A DNA stretch of 62,396 nt from an uncultured Porphyromonadaceae bacterium. GTDB taxonomy: Bacteria; Bacteroidota; Bacteroidia; Bacteroidales; Muribaculaceae. The position numbers were made by a program, and so were the translations under genes. Positions within the stretch are counted from its first letter, which is position 1, and every line of letters starts with the position of its first letter. Under the pieces are notes generated by a model. It was given only the letters and a program-made list of their open reading frames with translations. It was not told the origin of the DNA and did no database searches. The DNA lies in assembly GCA_947175645.1 (NCBI GenBank), contig CAMWNP010000015.1, forward strand, positions 1-62,396, given 5' to 3'. Below, one piece after another: positions 50,933 to 59,738 of the stretch.

Positions 50933-51295
50933 CTAAAAAAGTGTTTGTTGTGAAAATTCGAGTAAGGCAGATTTAATGGAAGACTTTGTGTCCTCGAGGT
51001 AGTAATCCAAGAACAGCGAGAGGTAGCCTATATAGTAAAGTCTCGTTTCGCGTTCTGACCTGAACAATCCATTTGCAGGATCCGGGCGCTTGTAAGAAGT
51101 GTTGCCATGGTGCCAATAGAACTGAAAGCCGCCATACCAGTATTCACCGGTTTTCCGGGTAATGATTATGGCTGTTTCCTGGTTGCTGTCAGTAATATTC
51201 AGACTGTGCTGTTCATCATCGGCCGAGGCTTCTACGCCTGGCACACCTTGCACCTTCAGGAATTCATACGGATTGGGGGGATCTTGCTTGCTCAT
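50933..51295 (-). CDS. Hypothetical early phage protein
   Basis: The 120-residue soluble protein has an aromatic-rich middle (GEYWYGGFQFYWHHGNTSYK) and a helical C-terminal part (YYIGYLSLFLDYYLEDTKSS). No domain is recognised. It overlaps the end of the DnaA-C gene by 32 bp. Confidence 0.6.
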   Translation of the reverse strand: MSKQDPPNPYEFLKVQGVPGVEASADDEQHSLNITDSNQETAIIITRKTGEYWYGGFQFYWHHGNTSYKRPDPANGLFRSERETRLYYIGYLSLFLDYYLEDTKSSIKSALLEFSQQTLF

Positions 51296-51575
51296 CGAGT
51301 TTGGATTTTATGATTTCACACTTCGCTCTGAATAATTTATTCTGCTCGTATTCTCGTTTTTGAGCCTTAGATGTATAAGTGATCGATGGGCGAGTGCGAT
51401 TTAGGAGCCAGCCAATGGTTTCGTGCGTTTCTCCGGCTTCTTCGAGGAATCTTACAGCAAGCATACGTGCAAAATATAATTGCCCTGTTCTGATCGGTGA
51501 AAGCAATTTGCTGACACGAACACCACAAACCCGGCATACAATATTGATTATAATTTCTGATTTCGACATGGTCAT
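51264..51575 (-). CDS. DnaA C-terminal domain-like DNA-binding protein
   Basis: The 103-residue protein consists of a domain resembling DnaA domain IV: ARMLAVRFLEEAGETHETIG, then WLLNRTRPSITYTSKAQKR. This matches the helix-turn-helix and the segment (usually DHSTV) that reads DnaA boxes. It lacks the AAA+ ATPase part. It sits directly downstream of the primase-helicase gene, so it may recognise the phage replication origin or regulate replication. Similar stand-alone DnaA-C proteins are known in Bacteroidota phages. Confidence 0.78.
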   Translation of the reverse strand: MTMSKSEIIINIVCRVCGVRVSKLLSPIRTGQLYFARMLAVRFLEEAGETHETIGWLLNRTRPSITYTSKAQKREYEQNKLFRAKCEIIKSKLDEQARSPQSV

Positions 51576-51578
51576 TCG

Positions 51579-54500
51579 TTAAAATGGTTTTATCTCTTTT
51601 TGTTTATCCTGACTGAAAATTGTGTAGTATTCGGCACCGCCGCTCTTATGAGCCGTTCCGATGAACGACTCACTCTGATGGCTTGGCTTCCAATCGGCAT
51701 AGAACTGTCCTTGCTCGTTAGGTTGGTTTTGGTTGAAGTCATAACCTTTGAATCGGCAATATGCTTTTATCTTTCTGCTGAAGTTACTTGATGTCACACC
51801 GTGGCCGGTCTTACCCGCACACTCAAAGAATGCGGCAAGAATCTCCGCTTTCTTCTCGGTAGCGTTAAGATGCGGGCCTGAAGGATCGTAGTATTCTTCG
51901 GCCCATTGAAATAGCACCTCACTCATTTCCTGGCGTAGTGTACGGAGCATAATATTGCCCATCGGCGGGGGCACTGCTCCCATACCTTCCCTATACCATT
52001 TCAATTCCATCGAGCGTAGATAGTACATCAAACACTCTGCCATAAGGTTGTCGAACAGATTCCACTGTTCGTCATCCCAATCATCAAACAGCATGTGGTG
52101 GAAGTCATCAATGACCGTGTGCGCCGGATTATACCACGATGAAAATTCCATATAAGCGATACGGCGTTGTGTGGCACCTTCCTCAGCCTTATTGATGGCA
52201 TGATTGGTTGTAATCAGAATTTTGGGTGACTCCTCTTTTTCAATCTCGAGCGGGGCCATATTCTTACGTAGAATAGTCATCTTGCCCGTCACCATAGCAA
52301 ATATGCGCTCAAAGTTGTAGTTAACGCGCACATCATCTATGAAGATGTTGCGAGTTGAGAGGTTGACAGATTCAAAGAAGAATTTATCATCTGTTTCGCT
52401 CTTACCGTCGAGCATTAGTTGTGGGATGACCTTTCCGATGGCTTCACCAAGTATAGACTTACCCGCGCCTCCGTGGCTTTGGCCGACCTCACTCATTAAA
52501 TAATCCTGTATGATCACTGCCTTACGTTCACTACTAAACTTGTAATTGCATAGCAGATATCCAATGGTGGTAAGTTTGTTGATGAGATGCTGAGCAAACT
52601 GCTGATATTCCTCCGGCAAAAGATCCCTCGGGGCATCGTGCGGATAGAATGTGTTTGAGGTGTTGATCAAGTAAGTAAGGAACTCGCATTTTTCGCCCTC
52701 CGGGGTGATGGCGAAGTGGAAGCCGTCGTACCCCTGAGAATCGCCCTTTTCTATTGAAGAAATTATTGGCACACGGTGAAAGCGGCGCGGCATTATCCGG
52801 GTTCGCCATACGTCACACAAAGGCTTCTCCGGCACGATATCGCTGGCCGTAACTTCGACTGTCCCATTGTTGTAGTACATGTGCTGAACACTCGGCGAGA
52901 AGTAGTTAAAATCATTTTCGCGGTAGTCCATACGTTCAAGTTTTTTATCCGCCAACAGTGTGTCGAGCTTCTTGGCAAAAAATTCTTGCACGATTGGCTG
53001 TTTGACACAAGTGCCTTTTATGTAGTCAAAGATAAAGCCGCGAATTTCCACAGGAGTAGTGCGGTCAATGATGCCGTCATCTATCCTGATATACTCATAG
53101 TCAGCCAATCCATTGCTCACCGTTCTAAGGCGAAAGAAGCCGTTGGCCTTTAAGAACTCCAACGATTCCATCATATTGAATACAACTTTGTCCTGATCCT
53201 TGCTATCCTTCTCTATGCTCCAAATATCAACATCCGAGGAATAGCGGTTTAGTTGTACGAGTTTACCGTCTTCAACCTTATATCTGATTCGTCGGATCTT
53301 GAATGTGTCGACATTCTTTAGGCGGTCTTTGTGGAAATCAAAGAAAGCCTGGTTGTCATTGAGCAGCCAAAAGTCCTCGATTTTCTTGTCTGAGATTGCC
53401 GAAATCTTGTGAATATTGATATAGGTTGCACGCCCATCGTGTGCGTGCATAGCCTTATCAATATCTGCGACAAGGGTATCTTCCCGGCCTTTCAGTGTAT
53501 TGCACAACAGATCGTCAATGCCTTTGTCGTTTCCCGGGTTATCATTAACATGGCCCCACCAAACATCAACAGAAAGCCCGGCATTATGCAGGGATCCAAT
53601 GTAGGCCTTGAATTTTATGACTGCCTTACTGAATGAATTGGGGCGCTTGTCTGCATCATCGCCTGTGGTTATATTGCGGTGTAGATCGTTCCAGTCGCTA
53701 TCCATCACCAGTACGATGTTTGTAATGGAGCACACCTTGGCCAGAAGTTGTATCTCAGTTAGTAAGCCATCTCGTTCAGAGCCAAAATTATTTATGCCTT
53801 GAATTCCTATCGATGGGATTCCGTGCTTACATGCTTTCTCGGCCTTCTTCTCTCCCTCCTGTACAAACAGTGTTTCAATATGCTCACCCCTCTTATACAG
53901 GTCACGGATATATTGAGGGATGTAAACCTTTGACGGCGCCCCGGGCATAGTCTGATACTTCTTTGGCTTGCCGGACCTATCAGGATGTGCATCAGGATTG
54001 GAAAATCGAACACGTAAGTAAGGCTGCTGTCTGCCACCCTTACCTCTCAATGAATATGTCATCGCTCGACCGTCAAGGTCATAGTAGTAGATGAGCATAT
54101 CATCACCGTAACCACTGGCTCTGAAGTTCCCGTCGATACTTCCTCGTTGGAATGGCACTATTTGGCCTTCCTTTCCACGGTCATCTATAGTAGTGGCCAC
54201 AACATCCGCTTCAGTAAGGCCACTACTTTCAAGTTGTTGCGCGGCGAAAGACTTGGCATTTTTCGTCTTAGCCTCTTTGATTGCATCAGCACGCCGACGT
54301 TCATTTGGAATAAGGAAAATTCCGGCTTCCGAAGCACAAGCCTCTAATGCTTCAATAAATTTTAAACCTTGGAAGTGCATAACGGCACTTACCGGATTAA
54401 GATTTTGTTCACACTCAAAGCAATGGGCGAAGTTTTTACCCGACTTATGGACCACACTGAAATTCTTGGATCCACAAAACGGACACGTCAACTTTTGTTC

Positions 54501-54596
54501 CGCTTTAGTCTTACAGCCAGGAATAAATTTGCGGATATCGGCATCCGACAGGACCCTGTTGATTTGGTCTTGACTATATTTTTGGTCTGTATTCAT
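51579..54596 (-). CDS. Bifunctional DNA primase-helicase (CHC2 zinc finger, TOPRIM-like, SF3/D5 helicase)
   Basis: The 1005-residue replication protein has an N-terminal primase zinc finger (LTCPFCGSKNFSV ... HCFECEQ, residues about 36-62). A TOPRIM-like region follows (TLFVQEGEKKAEKACKHGIP; NIVLVMDSDWNDLH, about 245-310). The C-terminal SF3-type helicase has Walker A SHGGAGKSILGEAIGK (about 705-720), Walker B NIFIDDVRVNYNF and sensor KILITTNHAIN. It unwinds the origin region and primes DNA synthesis. Its start overlaps the stop of the LuxR-type gene (ATGA). Confidence 0.92.
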   Translation of the reverse strand: MNTDQKYSQDQINRVLSDADIRKFIPGCKTKAEQKLTCPFCGSKNFSVVHKSGKNFAHCFECEQNLNPVSAVMHFQGLKFIEALEACASEAGIFLIPNERRRADAIKEAKTKNAKSFAAQQLESSGLTEADVVATTIDDRGKEGQIVPFQRGSIDGNFRASGYGDDMLIYYYDLDGRAMTYSLRGKGGRQQPYLRVRFSNPDAHPDRSGKPKKYQTMPGAPSKVYIPQYIRDLYKRGEHIETLFVQEGEKKAEKACKHGIPSIGIQGINNFGSERDGLLTEIQLLAKVCSITNIVLVMDSDWNDLHRNITTGDDADKRPNSFSKAVIKFKAYIGSLHNAGLSVDVWWGHVNDNPGNDKGIDDLLCNTLKGREDTLVADIDKAMHAHDGRATYINIHKISAISDKKIEDFWLLNDNQAFFDFHKDRLKNVDTFKIRRIRYKVEDGKLVQLNRYSSDVDIWSIEKDSKDQDKVVFNMMESLEFLKANGFFRLRTVSNGLADYEYIRIDDGIIDRTTPVEIRGFIFDYIKGTCVKQPIVQEFFAKKLDTLLADKKLERMDYRENDFNYFSPSVQHMYYNNGTVEVTASDIVPEKPLCDVWRTRIMPRRFHRVPIISSIEKGDSQGYDGFHFAITPEGEKCEFLTYLINTSNTFYPHDAPRDLLPEEYQQFAQHLINKLTTIGYLLCNYKFSSERKAVIIQDYLMSEVGQSHGGAGKSILGEAIGKVIPQLMLDGKSETDDKFFFESVNLSTRNIFIDDVRVNYNFERIFAMVTGKMTILRKNMAPLEIEKEESPKILITTNHAINKAEEGATQRRIAYMEFSSWYNPAHTVIDDFHHMLFDDWDDEQWNLFDNLMAECLMYYLRSMELKWYREGMGAVPPPMGNIMLRTLRQEMSEVLFQWAEEYYDPSGPHLNATEKKAEILAAFFECAGKTGHGVTSSNFSRKIKAYCRFKGYDFNQNQPNEQGQFYADWKPSHQSESFIGTAHKSGGAEYYTIFSQDKQKEIKPF

Positions 54597-55150
54597 GAGA
54601 AGAGATTATGCAAAACCGCATACTTAACGAACTCACTCCTGGAGTGAACACCAAGTCGGATGTAAGCATTGCGGATGTGATTATGAACAGTACAGGTGCT
54701 AAGACAGAGTGATTCGGCAATTTCATCCTCGTTTAGCCCCTCATACCATTTTACCATGACCCTCATTTCTGCGGGGCGGAGAGAGGGTTTGTATTTGGGA
54801 TTGCAGACAATACCCTCCAACTCACATTCCCCTCGCATTGGGCACGACACATACTCAATGTTCGCAAAGGTACCATTGTAGAAGTCGGGCCGGTTGTCGC
54901 TCGGGCTATAATTGCATTTAAGGAATCGTATAACTATGCGTTGAAGGAAATATACACGATTTAATCTACTTTCAGCGTAGATCTCGGTGAGTGCGCTATA
55001 TGCCTCCGGGAAACACACGGCAATTTCTTCGGCCAAGTGTTCTATGATTCCTCTCACGGCTTGCAAAGATATAGCCTCTCCTGTTGGCGAAACGATGATA
55101 ATATCTCTGTCAACCGCACAAAATTCACAAGTTGTTAATAGTCCATTCAT
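54593..55150 (-). CDS. LuxR-type HTH transcriptional regulator
   Basis: The 185-residue protein ends in a LuxR/GerE helix-turn-helix (about residues 128-185; LNEDEIAESLCLSTCTVHNH and then IRNAYIRLGVHSRSEFVKYA). The middle has a Cys cluster (CPMRGECELEGIVC) that might bind a metal. It is the second gene of the early leftward operon, after the Cro-like gene. It is a plausible activator of the special late promoters P1-P4, although nothing in the sequence proves that link. Confidence 0.82.
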   Translation of the reverse strand: MNGLLTTCEFCAVDRDIIIVSPTGEAISLQAVRGIIEHLAEEIAVCFPEAYSALTEIYAESRLNRVYFLQRIVIRFLKCNYSPSDNRPDFYNGTFANIEYVSCPMRGECELEGIVCNPKYKPSLRPAEMRVMVKWYEGLNEDEIAESLCLSTCTVHNHIRNAYIRLGVHSRSEFVKYAVLHNLFS

Positions 55151-55151
55151 A

Positions 55152-55370
55152 TCAATTTACACATTTTGCGACACAACTAAAGATATCCCCACCTACAATT
55201 TGGTTAATTTTGTCACGATAAATCGGCTTGATAGGAGTAGCGCCTACAGTCCAATTGTATAGCACCTGGCGCGATATGGAGCATCCCTGACGGATATTTC
55301 GTGACATTTTACGTCTTTCCGATGGGTCAAGGCTCCTTAAATAGTTAGATAGTGCTTCTCCTGCTGTCAT
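55152..55370 (-). CDS. Small HTH protein, Cro-like candidate
   Basis: The 72-residue protein contains a helix-turn-helix-like stretch (GCSISRQVLYNWTVGATPIK) and a basic N-terminal helix. It is the first gene of the early operon, divergent from the XRE repressor across a 123-bp AT-rich region, which is the Cro position. The DNA-binding role is inferred from the helix pattern and position. Confidence 0.65.
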   Translation of the reverse strand: MTAGEALSNYLRSLDPSERRKMSRNIRQGCSISRQVLYNWTVGATPIKPIYRDKINQIVGGDIFSCVAKCVN

Positions 55371-55460
55371 TGATTTGTTTATTTAGAAATTTTGTATTAT
55401 TTTTATGACACGAAATTAAGACATTTATTTCACATAATAATTAACTCAGCCACCATAATA

Positions 55461-55475
55461 TTAACATTTAACATT
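55461..55475. promoter_or_regulatory. Putative operator in the divergent lysogeny region
   Basis: TTAACATTTAACATT contains a tandem TTAACATT-type repeat, with a further AGCATTAAT nearby (55480-55488). It lies 18 bp ahead of the repressor start, between the divergent regulators. Binding is inferred only. Confidence 0.4.
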
Positions 55476-55493
55476 ATTTAGCATTAATAAATT

Positions 55494-55907
55494 ATGAAAC
55501 ATGTCGGCAGTTTACTCCAAAGGTATATTGAAGAAAACAACTTTGTGAAGAAGGATGTGGCTGAAAGTGTGGGTATTACATACAACTATCTTTCAACCAT
55601 TTTCAAGAAGGATTCAATAGATTGTGAACTTCTTGAAAAATTCTGTCGCGCACTACACATCTCGCCACTTATGTTCTTCGAGTTAGATCAGCCAAGCGAG
55701 TACAACTACAAATCCAACAACACCGTCTTCTCCCCCCGAGGCAAAGCAGAATTGCATATCGACAGCCACAATGGAACCAACGACGCTCTCCTTGCCGAAA
55801 AGGAAAGAGTAATAAAGACTCAGGAAGAAACAATCAACATACTAAAACAAATGCTGGTCCTGAACCAGTCATCACAAAACGGGACAGATTCGGGACAAGC
55901 ACATTAA
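55494..55907 (+). CDS. XRE-family phage repressor with C-terminal coiled coil
   Basis: The 137-residue protein has an N-terminal XRE helix-turn-helix (VKKDVAESVGITYNYLSTIF, about residues 18-37; CRALHISPLMFFEL). A linker and a coiled-coil C-terminus follow (LLAEKERVIKTQEETINILK, then QMLVL). It lacks the S24 peptidase domain, so SOS-type self-cleavage is not expected and an antirepressor may relieve it. It is the only right-end gene on the plus strand. The codons for GTDSGQ near its C-terminus form the arm-type repeat 55881-55897. Confidence 0.82.
   Translation: MKHVGSLLQRYIEENNFVKKDVAESVGITYNYLSTIFKKDSIDCELLEKFCRALHISPLMFFELDQPSEYNYKSNNTVFSPRGKAELHIDSHNGTNDALLAEKERVIKTQEETINILKQMLVLNQSSQNGTDSGQAH
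55881..55897 (+). repeat. Arm-type site, right (inside repressor gene)
   Basis: This is the same 17 bp as 9386-9402, in the same orientation, 70 bp inside attR. It overlaps the last codons of the repressor gene. Confidence 0.7.
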
Positions 55908-55967
55908 TTTATTTACATACAAACAACGTCTGACAAGACATATGTGGGTAAACAACAGAGGTCTTTT

Positions 55968-55984
55968 AGTCTTCTCACCCCGAC
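55968..55984 (+). repeat. attR core, direct repeat with attL
   Basis: AGTCTTCTCACCCCGAC is identical to the 3' end of tRNA-Pro at 9311-9327 and marks the right end of the prophage. Confidence 0.93.
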
Positions 55985-55991
55985 AGAACAC

Positions 55992-56026
55992 AAAAAAGCC
56001 TGTAAGTCAAAAACTTGCGGGCTTTT
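55992..56026 (+). terminator. Original chromosomal terminator of tRNA-Pro
   Basis: GCCTGTAAGT and ACTTGCGGGC pair (two G-U pairs) and are followed by TTTTATAATATAT. Being just outside attR, it is the terminator that tRNA-Pro would use in a phage-free strain. Confidence 0.75.
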
Positions 56027-56099
56027 ATAATATATATAATGAAACCCGCCGAAAAAATAATTTAATTTTCATGAGGAAAACATTTGAATTCTTTTGAAA

Positions 56100-56131
56100 C
56101 TTGCAGTTCTTGATAACATTTTATAACTTTG
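56100..56131 (+). promoter_or_regulatory. Promoter of the M28 peptidase gene
   Basis: TAACTTTG (56124-56131) is a full -7 match. CTTG at 56100-56103 lies 20 bp upstream and partly matches the -33 box. Confidence 0.6.
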
Positions 56132-56165
56132 CACAACCACTTTAAGTACATTATTCAAATTTTCA

Positions 56166-57701
56166 ATGAAAAAAAGAATACTTTCCTGGATTATGTGCGC
56201 TGTGACAATCGGTTACGCAGCCGCTCAGATAAGCCAACCGGATGAAATGGCGTTCATGATTAAGGACACCGCTTTCAACGAGTCTCAGATTGACAGTATA
56301 GCCCAATTCATGACGGATGAACTCGGTCCGCGTCTGGCCGCATCGAAAATGAAACTTCGTGCCGAGCAAATGGTAGTTGAGAAACTCAACCGGATGGGGT
56401 TTGATAACGTAAGGGTTGAATTTGCCCACGACTTTGACAAGGGTGGCTGGGACAATGAGAAGAACTACGTTGCCATGACCGCCCCCTATTATTGCAGTTT
56501 CGCTGCCAATCCAAAAGCCTGGTCAGGAAGTACAGCCGGTCCGGTGCGGGCAGAATGTATTCTCCTTAACGTCCAAGATACTACCGCACTGAAATATTTC
56601 AAGGGGAAACTGGGAGGAAAGATTGTGCTGATGCCTCCTACACGAAATTATGAACTCTCCTTCCGACCGATGGCATCACGCTACACTGAGGAAGAACTGA
56701 AAGATATGAGTGGCGATAAACGCCCGTACGGAAATCGTCGCCGCGGCAACTACAACGGAGGTATGGACAGGACTCTTAAGAGCGCCATTGATTCCATGAT
56801 CAAGGATGAGCGTCCGGTGGCAATTATTGTCGGCGACGGAACCTTCAACGTACCGGGCTCGAGAGGAGTGAAATACAAGTCAGGCGACCCCGAACCTCTT
56901 CCTGAGATTGTCCTTCCCATTGAAGACCACGGAAGAATGGTGCGAATGCTTCAGGCAGGTGATACCGTAGAGATGGAAATCGATATACGCAACACCTTCA
57001 CTGACAATCAGAAAATCAACAATATCATTGCCGAAATACCCGGTACGGATCCAAAACTGAAGAATCAGGTTGTCCTTATAGGAGCACATCTTGATTCATG
57101 GCATGGAGGTACAGGCGGAGCGGACAATGCCTCAGGGTGCATAACCATGATAGAGGGCATGCGCATATTGAAGTCTCTTGGGGTTAAACCGCGCCGCACA
57201 ATCCGTCTGGCACTATGGGGCGGAGAAGAACAGGGGCTATACGGATCACGCGGTTATGCAAAACAGAATCTGTATGACAGCGATGAGAAGAAGAAACAAC
57301 CCGGCTTCGATGACTTCGCGCTCTACCTCAACATGGACTTCGGGTCAGGACGTTTCAAAGGTATGTATCTGGAGGAGAACGACATGGCCTACCCTTTCAT
57401 CGAAGCATGGAAAAAGCCTCTTGTCAACTTAGGATTCAACACCTTCTCGCCAAGGAAAGTCGGGAGCACTGACCATGTTAGTTTCTCCCGGTTAGGTCTT
57501 CCCGCCTATCAGTTTATCCAGGATCCGCTTGACTACTTCCGCACGTATCACTCCACCATGGACACTTACGAGAGACTATCACTGGATGACCTGAGGGTAA
57601 ACGCGGCAATCGTAGCATGGCTCGCCTACTCCGCCGCCATGGATGACAACCGGATACCCGTAAAGCCCGGATACCCCGATAAAAGTGAGAAAAAACGATA
57701 A
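56166..57701 (+). CDS. Secreted M28-family metallopeptidase
   Basis: The 511-residue protein has an N-terminal signal peptide (MKKRILSWIMCAVTIGYAAA). A PA-like insert is followed by the M28 catalytic domain: AHLDSW (first Zn ligand His), GADNASGC (bridging Asp), GGEEQGLYG (Glu pair), NMDFG (Asp) and STDHVSF/TYHSTMDTYE (His). M28 enzymes are zinc aminopeptidases or carboxypeptidases acting on exported peptides. It probably works in the periplasm or at the cell surface. A good -7 box precedes it, and the WG-repeat gene follows after 12 bp. Confidence 0.92.
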   Translation: MKKRILSWIMCAVTIGYAAAQISQPDEMAFMIKDTAFNESQIDSIAQFMTDELGPRLAASKMKLRAEQMVVEKLNRMGFDNVRVEFAHDFDKGGWDNEKNYVAMTAPYYCSFAANPKAWSGSTAGPVRAECILLNVQDTTALKYFKGKLGGKIVLMPPTRNYELSFRPMASRYTEEELKDMSGDKRPYGNRRRGNYNGGMDRTLKSAIDSMIKDERPVAIIVGDGTFNVPGSRGVKYKSGDPEPLPEIVLPIEDHGRMVRMLQAGDTVEMEIDIRNTFTDNQKINNIIAEIPGTDPKLKNQVVLIGAHLDSWHGGTGGADNASGCITMIEGMRILKSLGVKPRRTIRLALWGGEEQGLYGSRGYAKQNLYDSDEKKKQPGFDDFALYLNMDFGSGRFKGMYLEENDMAYPFIEAWKKPLVNLGFNTFSPRKVGSTDHVSFSRLGLPAYQFIQDPLDYFRTYHSTMDTYERLSLDDLRVNAAIVAWLAYSAAMDDNRIPVKPGYPDKSEKKR

Positions 57702-57713
57702 CACAGTCAAACG

Positions 57714-58673
57714 ATGAAAACCGAGAAGAAACTTCTATGGGGATATATCGACCGTACCGGTCAGTTCATAATCGACCCTCAGTTTGAAGGAACGGCTGAT
57801 TTCAGTGAAGGTCTGGCCGTTGTACGTAAAGATTATCTCAGCGGTTACATTGACCGCGCCGGAACCCTGCAGATACCGTTCCGCTTTCAGAGCGCCGATG
57901 ACTTTCATGACGGAATGGCGCGAGTGATGGTCGATGATAAATGGGGATTCATAGATGCGACAGGTAACTTCATCATTCCGCCGGAATTTGAAAAAGCGGA
58001 AAAGTTTATCGACGGGCTCGCAAAAGTAATGACAGATGGTAAATATGGCTTCATAAACCGGAATGGAGAATATTCCGTAGAACCTCTTTTTGAATACATG
58101 GGAGATTTTCACGAAGGTCTCGCATGGGTAAAATACGATGGGAAATACGGCTATGTTGACGCTTCAGGCAAATTTGCCATCGAACCTCAGTTTGAAAACG
58201 CCAATGATTTTTCCGACGGGCTTGCTCTTGTCAGGAACAACAACCTTTGCGGCTACATCAATCCACAGGGAGAAACAGTGATACCGTTCGAATACAAGGC
58301 AGCCTGCGACTTCACTGACGGGAAAGCACGTGTCAAGATTGACAGAGACTGGATTTTCATTGACAAATCAGGAAGGATTCTGCCTGACACCTATTCCGAG
58401 TTTCAGCAGGCAACCACCTATCATGAGGGTCTTACCACATTCCTTGAAGGGGATAAGGTCGGATACAAAGATGAGAGCGGAGAAGTGGTTATACCACCGA
58501 AATATGCTCTTGCCGAACCTTTCTGCGAAGGACTTGCAAGGGTGGCCACCGGACAACGCTCAAAGTGGGGCTACATTGACCGTACGGGCCAATGGGCTTT
58601 CAAACAGAAATTCACCCAGGCGATGGATTTCCACGACGGGATAGCACGTGTGTTAACTGAAGAAACCTTATAG
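57714..58673 (+). CDS. WG-repeat protein
   Basis: The 319-residue protein is built of about a dozen repeats of roughly 24 residues with the pattern (W/Y)GYIDxTGxFxIxPxFExAxDFxEGLAxV, for example KWGFIDATGNFIIPPEFEKA. This is the WG (KWG) repeat, which forms a beta-rich scaffold for binding. No signal peptide is visible. It follows the M28 gene by 12 bp, so they are likely co-transcribed. The role is unknown, perhaps protein interaction. Its 3' end overlaps that of argE by 6 bp in convergent orientation. Confidence 0.92.
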   Translation: MKTEKKLLWGYIDRTGQFIIDPQFEGTADFSEGLAVVRKDYLSGYIDRAGTLQIPFRFQSADDFHDGMARVMVDDKWGFIDATGNFIIPPEFEKAEKFIDGLAKVMTDGKYGFINRNGEYSVEPLFEYMGDFHEGLAWVKYDGKYGYVDASGKFAIEPQFENANDFSDGLALVRNNNLCGYINPQGETVIPFEYKAACDFTDGKARVKIDRDWIFIDKSGRILPDTYSEFQQATTYHEGLTTFLEGDKVGYKDESGEVVIPPKYALAEPFCEGLARVATGQRSKWGYIDRTGQWAFKQKFTQAMDFHDGIARVLTEETL

Positions 58674-59738
58674 CGTCAACTGATGAAGCACGCGGGTGTA
58701 AAGTTCTATAGCCTCACGGATTTCATGCAGACAGATGTATTCATCTGCATTATGTGAGCGGGATGATTCACCGGGACCGAGTTTTACCGATGGCCACGGC
58801 ATCAGAGCCTGATCGCTCAATGTGGGTGATCCGAATGGCGTGCGTCCGTGAAGCAGAAGTCGCTTCACAACCGGATTATCATTACCGATGCCTGACGGAT
58901 TCAGTCGGGTTGACCGGGGAATGAGCGAGATTTCGTCACCCGCTGCATTACGCAAAATACTCAGTGTTTCTTCATTAGAATATGCATCGGTGCTTCTGAC
59001 ATCCACCACAAATCTGCATACATCAGGCACCACATTATGTTGAGTTCCGGCACTGATCTGAGTCACGGAAACCTTCACCGGACCAAGAGTTTCCGATACT
59101 TTTTCAAACTTAAAGTCACGCAAAATGGATATGGCGTCCATCGCCTTGTAGATTGCGTTCACCCCTTCGTTACGGGCAGCGTGTCCCGCTACCCCATGTG
59201 CCTCACCGTCAAGAACCATCAGCCCTTTCTCCGCTACCGCGGGGTTCATTGCAGTTGGTTCACCAACTATCGCCATGGTGATTTCCGGCAACTGCGACAC
59301 AACAGACTCAAATCCGTTCTTCCCACTGACCTCTTCTTCCGCCGATGCTACGAAAACCAGATTATAACTCTGCTTATAAGAGGTCAGAAACCGATAGGCT
59401 GCCATGAGTGATACCAACGATGCACCGGCATCGTTACTGCCGAGACCGAAAAGACGCTCATGCTCATCCTCAAACGGTGAGAACGGATCGCGCGTCCATC
59501 CCTCAACAGGTTTAACTGTGTCAATATGGGAATTCAGCAAAAGCGTATGGCGTGAAGGATCATATCCCGGTGCCGTAACAATTATATTATTTTGATGTCT
59601 GCGCACCTCACCCGCCATCTTATTCCGGGCGAACGACTCCACAATGTCAGCAGCAGCCGTTTCATCCCTACTGACAGACGGGGTGGCGATCAGTTGTTTA
59701 AGCAGGTCAACCGAGTCGTAATAAAAGTCATCAAGCAT
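58668..59738 (-). CDS. argE: M20-family deacylase, probable N-acyl-ornithine deacetylase (ArgE)
   Basis: The 356-residue protein shows the M20 metal site in order: SHIDTV (His and Asp), GSNDAGAS (bridging Asp), AEEEVSGKNG (Glu pair), GEPT and, at the end, SSRSHNADEYI (His). The small lid domain contains GVAGHAARNEGVNAIYKAMD. The best match is ArgE, which in Bacteroidota removes the succinyl or acetyl group from N-acyl-ornithine in arginine synthesis. Other M20 amidohydrolases cannot be fully excluded. Its start overlaps the end of the phosphodiester glycosidase gene. Confidence 0.85.
   Translation of the reverse strand: MLDDFYYDSVDLLKQLIATPSVSRDETAAADIVESFARNKMAGEVRRHQNNIIVTAPGYDPSRHTLLLNSHIDTVKPVEGWTRDPFSPFEDEHERLFGLGSNDAGASLVSLMAAYRFLTSYKQSYNLVFVASAEEEVSGKNGFESVVSQLPEITMAIVGEPTAMNPAVAEKGLMVLDGEAHGVAGHAARNEGVNAIYKAMDAISILRDFKFEKVSETLGPVKVSVTQISAGTQHNVVPDVCRFVVDVRSTDAYSNEETLSILRNAAGDEISLIPRSTRLNPSGIGNDNPVVKRLLLHGRTPFGSPTLSDQALMPWPSVKLGPGESSRSHNADEYICLHEIREAIELYTRVLHQLTL

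Larger units (their letters stand above)
9311..55984. mobile_element. Complete-looking tailed-phage prophage in tRNA-Pro
   Basis: The element is bounded by the direct repeat AGTCTTCTCACCCCGAC at 9311-9327 and 55968-55984, the first copy being the 3' end of tRNA-Pro. It holds an integrase at the left, a repressor at the right, replication genes, terminase, portal, major capsid, protease, tape measure, tail and fibre genes, and a lysis cassette. The long tape measure without a sheath or contractile baseplate gene suggests a siphovirus-like virion. Nearly all genes read leftward. I see no clearly broken structural gene, so it may be inducible. Confidence 0.93.
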
